39,801 nt of DNA from Planctomycetota bacterium. Its GTDB lineage: Bacteria > Planctomycetota > J058 > JAJDCP01. Shown piece after piece: positions 1 to 8,100 of the stretch; positions within the stretch are counted from its first letter, which is position 1, and each line of letters starts with the position of its first letter. The stretch is taken from contig JAJDCP010000162.1 of NCBI GenBank assembly GCA_029260765.1, positions 1 to 39,801 on the forward strand, written 5' to 3'. The position numbers and the translations under genes were made by a program. The notes under the pieces are model-generated. The model worked only from the letters and a program-made list of their open reading frames with translations, was not told where the DNA came from and did no database searches.

Positions 1-678
1 CTTGCCCGCTTCGCGCAACGCGGCCGCTCGGGTCTCGGCGACGATCCACCCCTCGCCGTCGGCCCGCGGCACGGCGACGAGCGCGTCGGGAGGCGCGGTG
101 TCGTCGGCGAACCCGCCGCGGCCGAGGGCGACCAACGGCCCTACCGCCTGCGCCGCTCCCCCCTCGAGTGCCGCGCGGGTCGAGGCGTCGGGCGAGCGAT
201 CCGGGGCCGGCGCACCGAAGGCGCACCAGGCGTCGACCACCGGCTGCCATCCCGTGCAGCGGCACAGGTGGGCCTGCAGCGCCTTGGCCGCGGCTGCACG
301 ATCGTCTGGCGCGACCCCCTTGGCCCGGAGTCCCTCGAAGCGGCAGATGATGCCGGGGGTGCAGAACCCGCACTGGCTCCCCCCGGTGGACGCGAACGCG
401 GCCCCCCACGCGGCCGAAACGTCGGCGGGCAGACCATCGAGCGTCGTGATCTCGCGGCCGCGCACGCGGCGCACGGGCGTCACACACGAAACCCGGGGCT
501 GGCCGTCGACGAGCACCGTGCAGCAGCCGCAGGTGCCCATGTCGCACCCCCGCTTGGTGCCTGTCAGGTGGAGGTTCTCGCGCAGGACGTCGAGCAGCAC
601 GTCATAGGGCCGGGCGGCCACTGTGCGGCGTGCGCCGTTGACATCGAGCTCGAGCACGGTCTTGGTGGTTCGGGCCAT
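1..678 (-). CDS. Molybdenum hydroxylase 2Fe-2S (CoxS/XdhC-type) subunit, partial
   Basis: This is the electron-transfer part of a xanthine dehydrogenase/CO dehydrogenase-type molybdenum hydroxylase. The 226 visible codons are open to the window edge, so the gene continues beyond base 1. The plant-ferredoxin-type cluster is C45, C50, C53 and C65, and the second [2Fe-2S]_2 domain is C103, C106 (CGFC) and C139, C141 (CRCTG), all as in the family. After about residue 160, where free small subunits usually stop, the chain goes on with GPLVALGRGGFADDTAP, so it may be fused to the large molybdopterin subunit (inference). The ATG at 678 is preceded by GAGGAG. GC is about 75-80% in the first 180 bases against about 65-68% in the next gene, which may mean recent transfer. 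It lies 57 bases downstream of the kinase-like gene on the same strand, with no functional link visible. Confidence 0.9.
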   Translation of the reverse strand, partial: MARTTKTVLELDVNGARRTVAARPYDVLLDVLRENLHLTGTKRGCDMGTCGCCTVLVDGQPRVSCVTPVRRVRGREITTLDGLPADVSAAWGAAFASTGGSQCGFCTPGIICRFEGLRAKGVAPDDRAAAAKALQAHLCRCTGWQPVVDAWCAFGAPAPDRSPDASTRAALEGGAAQAVGPLVALGRGGFADDTAPPDALVAVPRADGEGWIVAETRAAALREAGK

Positions 679-735
679 CGTCGGCTCCTCGAGTCGCGGA
701 TGGCTCGATTGTACATCGACGGCAGCCCGGCTCAA

Positions 736-3700
736 TCACTGATTCATGCGGGCGAAGGCAGGGTCGCCCCGCAGCACACCGACCGACCCGCCTGCAGCCT
801 CGAACTTGCCGATAGCCAGCTGGGCCGCGTCGTAGTGCCCGGAGGCGGCAAAGACTGTGGCGAGGAAAGCCTCGAGGCCGCTCTTTTGCGAGAGGCTGTA
901 GGGCGCCCCCTCGACCAGCTCGACCAGCACCTGAGCCTCATCGAGCCACTGCGCGGCCGCCTGGAAGGCGATCTGGAACAGCAACCCCAGCGGCGAGGCC
1001 GGCGCAAGCTCATTCAGCTGACGCCCCAATGCCAACCCGGCCTCGAGTTGCAAAGCTGCCGGCGTGCCGCCCTCGAGGAGGCGCTTTTCGACCTCAGCCC
1101 AGAGCTGTGCAACGCGCAACGCCGTGACGTCAGCCTCTATCGGCCACTCGCTCTGGTCGAGTGTCAGCCCGCGTCCGCGAGCGAGCACGGCCTGCGCGTA
1201 AGTCGGGTCGAGCAGAGCGGCATGCACCGCAGCCATAGCCCCGTCTTCGACGGACGCACTCCCCATCGCCGCGCAGATCTGCGAGTACAGGTCGAGCGCC
1301 CGGGGTCGATCAGGGTCGCGATCGAGCACGGCCTGGACCTGCGCCAGCGCCTCTTCGAGCTGGTTCCCGGCCGCCAGGCGGCTCGCCTCTTCCAGAAGCG
1401 CCGGAACCCGGGCCAGCTCTTCCTTCAGGCGGTTCCTCTCCGCCTGCCAGCGATCGGCATCGGCCTGGCTTCCGCTCAAGAGCGCCAACTGCCACAGAAA
1501 ACGGGCCACCTCGAGGTTGTAGGGATCGAGCTCGTAGGCCTTCAAAGCCTGCGCCTCGACGTCGGCCACAACAGCCTGCTCGCCGAGGGAGAGGCTCGCC
1601 TCGCTCAACCGCAGCCAGACTTCGGCCACCTCGGGATGCAGCTCGGTCAACTTCAGGAGGCAGGCCCGCGCACGGCTGAAGGACTCATGGCTCCCGTCCC
1701 GGTCACGGATCAGCTCGCGGGCCTCTCCCTGGAAGAGGCAGATGCTCGCCAGCAGCCGCAGCGCTTGTATAGAGGTCGGATGCATCTCGAGCACGAGCTC
1801 CAGCTCGCTCCTCGCCTGCTCGAGCAGAGGATCGTTGGCGAGGGCCTCCATCTCACTGGCCGACATCTCGCCGCTGGTCTCCAAACCGGTCCGGCGCTTC
1901 AGGCTCATGCCGATTCCCGCTCGAGTCGCGGTGGCCTGGGCCTGCAGAAGCCGCGCAGGCCAGAACAGCGGCGAGAGAGCCAGGCAGCGCTGCAACGCAT
2001 AGCTGAGCCGCTCGGCATCTCCTCGCCCGTGGACATGCTTGAACAGCTCGCGCCCTGCGGCCCGGTAGAAGCTGGTCGCGGCGCTCGCGCGGCGCTGCCG
2101 GGTTTCTAGAAACGTGCGCTCCTGCGCCTTCCAGACGTCTGGATTGCCGGCATGATGCCACTCGCGCAGCAACAACGCCATCGCATCGAGCTGGCCCCCA
2201 TCGGCTGCGCGTCCCAGCGTATCGAGATACTCACGACCCTGTTCGCGATCGAGCAACGCCTTGCGCAGCAGCAGATCCGGCTCTCCGCTGAGCGGATTGA
2301 GAGTCTCGAGCCAACTGCGCAGTTGCGGGTCGTCGAAATCGTGCAGCAGCATCAGATCGAGCCGCGCGAGCTGCGCCTGAGAGTCTTCAGGAGAGAGCAA
2401 CAGGCCGTTTTCGAGGTGACGCAGAGCCGTCTCGAGGTCGCCCTCAGCCCAGCGTTTGAAGCCACGCAGTACCGTCAAGCGCCCTTTGAGGTTCGCAGCC
2501 AGCTCCATGTTCGCCAGCTCGGTGAACAACGCAGTCACCGCACTGAGTCCCAGCACCTGCTCCATCGTCTCGGCCCTGGTCACGACTGCCTTGGCCCGCT
2601 CCAGACCCGCCTGCTCGGCGAGATCAAGCTCGAGCAACGCAGTGTGCGGACGCTCTCGGGCGAGGTGGAACAGGGCGCGGGCGAAAGCGGCTTCGGCCTC
2701 GGGCACACTCTGGAGCGCGCGCAGCACCGCCGTCTCACCTTCGCTGCCGAGCACGGCGGCGTGCTCTGCAAAGCGGGCCCAGCCGAGTCCGGGCAGCAAC
2801 CCGTCGGCCTGGGCGCAGGCAGAGACCGCGTCCTCCAGCTGGTTCAGCTCCAGAAAGCACTCCCCCAATTGCAGCCAGAATCTGCCTTCGTTCTGCAGCG
2901 ACGGCTCGTCCCGCAGCTCTTCGAACAGCTGCGCGGCTTGCTGCCATTGCCTCTCGCCTCTGAAAATGCGGGCCAACCCGTAACGCGCCTGGACGTCCTG
3001 CCCCTGGCGGTCGAGCACAGCACCGAACTCCTTGCGGGCGAACTCGACATTGCCCTCCTGGAGGAAGACCTCTCCCAGAGTGTTGTGGGCCTCGAGCAGC
3101 TCTTTGCCCGTCAACACACTGCGGGCCTTGATCAGCAGCTTCTTGGCCCGTTCGCGGTCTTCGACTTGTGACGGGGGGCGCACGAGGACCCGCGCCTCGA
3201 GAAGAAAGAGACGGGGAATGGTCTCGGCGAGCGGCTTTTGCAGCTGGCCGGCTCGCTCACCTTCTTCGAGACTGGCGAACTCCTGGCCCTCCAGCTCTTC
3301 GAAGCGGCTGCGGGCCTTGGCCGACGACCCGAGAAAGCTCTCGGCAGTCTGCTCCGACAGGGAACCGACCTCGGTCGCCAGCAAGGACGCAACCTCGGAC
3401 TGCAGCTGACCGAGCTGCTGTCGGTGTTGCTGCAAGGCCTCGCTCTCGACTTCGACCGGATCATTGCCGAACAAGACGAACGCGCCGATGCCCAGCAACA
3501 GCAAGAGCACCCCTCCGATCGCAAGCAGCGGCTTCAACGGTGAACGCGTCGGCTCAGCCGCTTGTTTCGAGCCCGATTTCAGCGAGCTCTTGGTGAAGTC
3601 GGAGCTGGAGGCGGCTTGGCGAGAGATCTTGCGGGATGCCGCCGAGGTCGGCTCGCCACGCAGGAAGCGGTCGAGGTCGGCAGCAAAGGAACCCGCGGTC

Positions 3701-4863
3701 GGATAGCGCTCGGTCGGATCCTTCAGCAGCGCACGCAGGCAGATCCCTGCCAGGGCGTCGTCGATCTCCGCCACGATGGTCTGCGGCAACGGCGGCTCTT
3801 GCGACGCGATCGCCTCGATCAGGCTGTCGTACCCCCCCTGGAAAGGCGGATGTCCAGTCAGCAGCTCGAACAGCATCGCCCCCAGGCAATAGACATCTGT
3901 CGCCGGCAGGAGCTTCTCGGACTGGATCTGCTCGGGGGCACGGTAGGGCAGGGCCTCGTCGACCGCCTCGACCAACGCCCGCACGCGCCCCATTTCGGCG
4001 ATTTTTGGATGCACGTCGTCGTCGACGAACACGAGCTCAGGCACGAGATGGCCGTGCAGCAGACTCTGGGAATGGGCATACTCCACGGCCTCGGCGAGCT
4101 CTTTGATGATCCGAACCTTCTCGCTGAGCAGCAGCTGCCCTTCACGGATCACCTCTCGCAGGCTACGCCCGGAGAGGATCTCTTTGGTGAAATAGCGTTG
4201 GCGCATGTGCACCTTGACATCGAAAACCCGCACGATGCCCCGATGGCGGAAGCGCGTGAGCTTCTCCAGCTCTTCTTTGACTTCTTCGGCGGCCCCCTCG
4301 TCCGCCAACTTGCTCGAGGTCAGCACGCACAGCAACACCCGCTTGCCTTCTTCGCGATGGCGGGCTCGGTAGGTGACGCCCGCGGGGGTGCGCGAGATCT
4401 CCTCTTCGATCTCGAACTCGCCAAAGCGCGAGAAATCCCCGAAGTCCGTGCCTTTCGGCGCCGGCTTGGGAGGCAGATGCACGACAGGCAGCTCACCTGA
4501 GCTCTTTGAGCTGACAGGAATCTCCGTCGCCAACAACGGCCGCTCGACCCCGGTCATGCCACAGCGTTTGCAGACAAAAACTTCGGGGTCTTCGCCGCTC
4601 TCGAGCAGGAACATCGCCTGGCAGCCTGAGCAGCTATGCAGGCGCTCTTTCAGCTCACGAAGCAGGACGGGAAGGTTGCGGGGTGACAACGCGCGTTTGC
4701 GCACCAGCAGCTGCGACAGGGGCACCATGCGGCCCTGTTTGCGCAGCACATCCTGCTCCTGCAGGCACTCTTTGACAGCGGTCTCTTGCGCCAGGCCCTT
4801 CTCGAGCACCAACTGCCCGAACAGGACACTGTCTTCCGCTGTCAAAAGCCACTTGTCAGCCAT
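736..4863 (-). CDS. Zinc-ribbon pseudokinase with membrane segment and TPR tail
   Basis: A 1375-residue signalling or scaffold protein. Residues 1-75 form a helical domain of the kind found in front of planctomycete kinases. C78, C81, C98 and C101 form a zinc ribbon. A Hanks-type kinase fold spans about 150-400, a membrane helix lies at about 446-466 (PLLAIGGVLLLLLGIGAFVL), and the remaining 900 residues are TPR-like helical repeats. The kinase fold keeps its back half (APEQ, DVYCLGAMLFELLTGHPPF), but the catalytic signatures are gone: the VAIK lysine region reads VLLCVL, HRDxKxxN reads HGHLVPELV, and DFG reads AEM. It should therefore be a pseudokinase that binds rather than phosphorylates. 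It is divergent from the active-kinase gene starting at 5148 and shares a 284-base intergenic region with it, so the two are likely partners (inference). The start is the ATG at 4863. Confidence 0.88.
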   Translation of the reverse strand: MADKWLLTAEDSVLFGQLVLEKGLAQETAVKECLQEQDVLRKQGRMVPLSQLLVRKRALSPRNLPVLLRELKERLHSCSGCQAMFLLESGEDPEVFVCKRCGMTGVERPLLATEIPVSSKSSGELPVVHLPPKPAPKGTDFGDFSRFGEFEIEEEISRTPAGVTYRARHREEGKRVLLCVLTSSKLADEGAAEEVKEELEKLTRFRHRGIVRVFDVKVHMRQRYFTKEILSGRSLREVIREGQLLLSEKVRIIKELAEAVEYAHSQSLLHGHLVPELVFVDDDVHPKIAEMGRVRALVEAVDEALPYRAPEQIQSEKLLPATDVYCLGAMLFELLTGHPPFQGGYDSLIEAIASQEPPLPQTIVAEIDDALAGICLRALLKDPTERYPTAGSFAADLDRFLRGEPTSAASRKISRQAASSSDFTKSSLKSGSKQAAEPTRSPLKPLLAIGGVLLLLLGIGAFVLFGNDPVEVESEALQQHRQQLGQLQSEVASLLATEVGSLSEQTAESFLGSSAKARSRFEELEGQEFASLEEGERAGQLQKPLAETIPRLFLLEARVLVRPPSQVEDRERAKKLLIKARSVLTGKELLEAHNTLGEVFLQEGNVEFARKEFGAVLDRQGQDVQARYGLARIFRGERQWQQAAQLFEELRDEPSLQNEGRFWLQLGECFLELNQLEDAVSACAQADGLLPGLGWARFAEHAAVLGSEGETAVLRALQSVPEAEAAFARALFHLARERPHTALLELDLAEQAGLERAKAVVTRAETMEQVLGLSAVTALFTELANMELAANLKGRLTVLRGFKRWAEGDLETALRHLENGLLLSPEDSQAQLARLDLMLLHDFDDPQLRSWLETLNPLSGEPDLLLRKALLDREQGREYLDTLGRAADGGQLDAMALLLREWHHAGNPDVWKAQERTFLETRQRRASAATSFYRAAGRELFKHVHGRGDAERLSYALQRCLALSPLFWPARLLQAQATATRAGIGMSLKRRTGLETSGEMSASEMEALANDPLLEQARSELELVLEMHPTSIQALRLLASICLFQGEARELIRDRDGSHESFSRARACLLKLTELHPEVAEVWLRLSEASLSLGEQAVVADVEAQALKAYELDPYNLEVARFLWQLALLSGSQADADRWQAERNRLKEELARVPALLEEASRLAAGNQLEEALAQVQAVLDRDPDRPRALDLYSQICAAMGSASVEDGAMAAVHAALLDPTYAQAVLARGRGLTLDQSEWPIEADVTALRVAQLWAEVEKRLLEGGTPAALQLEAGLALGRQLNELAPASPLGLLFQIAFQAAAQWLDEAQVLVELVEGAPYSLSQKSGLEAFLATVFAASGHYDAAQLAIGKFEAAGGSVGVLRGDPAFARMNQ

Positions 4864-5147
4864 AGGACGAGCTCCCGCATCGCAACGCCTGCCCGGCGTT
4901 GTTCTTTGGATTGGCTGGTCTGTCTATGTTCCAATATACATGTGCAGCCGGGGCCGTGCGAACCCAAACTGGCCTTCCGGCAGGGCCGCAAGCAGCCTCC
5001 GGCACGCAGGCAACGGCGGGTGCCAGGGCCGTCGCGTTTGTCCGGCATGCCGCTGCAGGCAAGGGCCCGGCCAGGCCCAAAACCTCGAATATACTTGTTT
5101 CTCCAAGGGGCACCCGCGATAGTGAAAGCGGGAGCTGGGGCAGGTTT
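4864..5147. promoter_or_regulatory. Divergent intergenic region of the kinase pair
   Basis: The 284 bases between the two head-to-head kinase-family genes hold no convincing gene, although the + reading frame stays open back to 4899. On the + strand there is a TATACT hexamer at 5090-5095, about 52 bases before the start of the downstream gene, without a recognisable -35. On the - strand TATATT (4933-4938) lies about 70 bases before the other start, also without a clear -35. Both genes must be transcribed from this region, but neither hexamer is strong evidence of a specific promoter. Confidence 0.35.
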
Positions 5148-8100
5148 ATGAGCACGCGCTTCGCCAAGGGAGATGTGGTCGCCGGGCGCTACAAGGTCGA
5201 GGGCCTGCTGGGCCAGGGCGGTTTCGCCAAGGTCTACCGAGCCAGCCACCTGTTGCTCGAAAACTACACCGTCGCCATCAAGGTGCTCAACCGCAAGTAC
5301 TCGGACGACGAGCACGTCCAGCGCCGCTTCCGCCGCGAAGTCGAGATCACCAGCAAGCTGCTGCACCCCAATGTGATTCCCATCCGAGAGTTTGGAGTCA
5401 CGGACCAGGGCCTGCTCTACTTCACGATGGACTACGTCCAGGGTCCAGACCTCAACCGGCTGCTGCGCAAGGAAAAACGGCTGCCCTGGAAACGCGTTCA
5501 GCCTCTGATCCGAGGCGTGCTTCGCGGCCTGGAGGCGGCCCACAACCTCGATATTGTGCACCGCGACGTCAAGCCGGCCAACATCTTGATCAGCGCCGCA
5601 GCCAAAGGTCGTGAGATCGCCAAGGTCTGTGACTTCGGAGTTGCCAAAATCGCCCTGGGTGACAGCGTCAACTCGTGCACTGTCGAGGGGTCTCTGCTGG
5701 GAACCCCCGTGTATATGAGTCCCGAACAGTGTCGGGGTGAGACTGTCGACAGGCGCGCCGACATCTACGCCATCGCGATCATCCTGACCGAGCTGCTCAC
5801 CGGGAAGCCCCCATTTGAAGCCCAAGGGGCGTATGCCTGGGTGATCAAACATCTTACCGAGAAGCCGGGGACGCTCAGCGAGCTGGCTCCAGACCTCGAG
5901 CTCCCGGATTGGCTCGAAGAGGTGGTGCTGGCCGGTCTCGCCAAAGACCCGCTCGAGCGCTACCAGACGGCCCTGGAATTCGCCGATGCTCTGGGCGGCC
6001 CGGAGGCACGCCAAAAATCGGGCGATATGAACGCGACAATCCAGGTCGCCAAGGCGCAACCCTCTGCACCGGAGGGAATGATCGGCAAAGTCTTCGACAA
6101 GTACCAGATGGTCGAGCTGTTGTCGCAGAGCAGCCGCGAGGTCGTCTTCCGAGGCCGCCACGTCCACATCGGACGCGAAGTCGCCTTCAAGATGCCCACC
6201 CGCACGGCCCTGCGTGACCAGGTGGCCCGCGATGCCTTTCTCGGACAGGCGAACCTGCTGGCGCGGCTCAAGCATGCCGCCCTGCCGACGGTCTACGACT
6301 TCGGAATCCTGACCAGTGGCGTGCCCTTCATGGCTGAGGAGTTGGTCGTCGCGACTCCGCTCGACAAGATCCTGGGCGCGGCCCCGACGGACCTGTCACG
6401 GGCACTCGAGCTGTTGCTTCCGGTTGTCGAGGCGCTCGGAGCCATCCACAAGCAGGACATGGTCCACGCCAACCTGCGGCCCCACCATATCTGGTTGCTC
6501 CCTGACGATGACATCAAGCTCTTGGGAACCAGCCGGTTGGCAAAGTCCGGCAGTATCCAGGAACGCGACCATGAGTGCGAAGCCGCCCGCTGGCTGAGTC
6601 CCGAGCAGATCTCCGCACACCCTGTGACACCTGCCACCGATGTCTATGCCCTGGGCGCTATGCTGTTCTACTTCGTTTCCGGACGGCCCCCTTTCGATGG
6701 GCCGACCGAACAGGACATCCACAAAGCGCACGTCTATGACGAGATCCCGGACATCCGCACCTTCTTGCCCCAAGCCGATGGCCTGCTAGCGGGCATCCTG
6801 CACGATTGCATGCAGAAGAACGCCGAGGCGCGGCCCGCCGACGGGATCGAGTTGCTCGAGCAGCTGCTCGAGATCGAAGACGGGCTCGATATCACGGTGA
6901 TGACCAAGAAGAAAAAGAAGAGCTCTGCGAACATCCGTACGCGGCGGGCTGGTCCGGAGGTGGCTGCCGGGCTGCCCCGCAAACCCCCGCCCCGGCCCAC
7001 GCCCCCGGATGAATGGGCCAGCACGGCCTTCCAACCCTCGCATCTGAGCGGCTTCAGCGTGGTTCCTGAGCTCCCGCCGACCGAGCCGATCCCGGTCCAA
7101 CCAGCCGTCGAGGAGTTGTTGGGGAGCACGTTGATGTCTTCGCCGCCTCCTCCGCGCCCTGTCAGCGACCGTTATCCTGCGGTGCCGCCGCCGGAGGCGA
7201 CGACGGACAGCGGCTCGGCCGCCATCCCCGCCGACCTGTTCGACAACCTGCCCTCCACCCGCAAGGGGCCGCAAGACCCTGACCGGGTGGAGACTGTGGG
7301 GATTCCCAAAGAAAGGAGCGCGGCACTTTCGCTGCCCAAGCCTCCGAGTGGACGCAGGGAGAGCCCCTACCTGCGGAAGGAAAAGCAAAAGCCCGGGATG
7401 CCCTTGATCTTGCCGGCTCCGGCCACAGGAAGAATCTCAGCAGACCTGCGAGGCGACCACAAAGGGGCCCCCATCTCCACCGGAGGTCCCTCAGCGCGCG
7501 CTCAATTGAACCGCACCCAGCGACACACACCGCCGGGCAGCGGCAAGTACACCGCGGCCCCTTCTGATCTCGATGTCACCCAGGCACGCAAGACGACCGG
7601 CCCCGAGCTCAACGTCACCCAGCGACACCGTCCACCGAGCAGCGGCAAGTACCCTGCGGCCCCTCCACATCTGGCTGCAGACAACGGCCCGCAGCGGCTG
7701 GATGTCACCCAGAAACACACCCCGCCTGGCAGTGGCAAGTACGACGCCGCCCCGCCTGATATGGGCATGACCCGCAAGCACGACAGCCGGCTGCGGCGGC
7801 CTGCGCCCGCCGCAGACGCTCCGCGCCTCCCCTCCCGACGCCTCGATGTGACCCAGAAGCATACGCCTCCGGGCAGCGGCAAGTACACCGCCGCAGCGCC
7901 GGCCGCCGAGACGCCTGTGCGGCGGGAACTCAAGGTCGATCTGCCCGCCAGGCCCACCGGCAGCGGCAGGCTGCCACGGCCCCCGCAAGACCTCGACGTC
8001 ACCTTCCTGCCTGGCGGGTCCACCATTCCAGATCCTGGCAGCGGGCTCTACCCTGTGGCGCCGGGCTTCGGACCTGAGCTCCCGCCCGACTCGCCTCTGG

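Noticed and set aside
268..3171. Long + strand frames (613 and 339 codons) opposite the pseudokinase gene
   Set aside because: They are antisense shadows of a high-GC gene with clear domain content; their translations are Leu/Gln/Arg-rich with no recognisable motifs.
4899..5147. N-terminal extension of the FHA kinase by 83 residues
   Set aside because: The extra part has no family similarity and no ribosome-binding site, and it would use up the divergent promoter region.
4842..6275. 477-codon - strand frame over the start of the FHA kinase
   Set aside because: It lies opposite the intact kinase 1 and part of kinase 2, and its translation has no family features.
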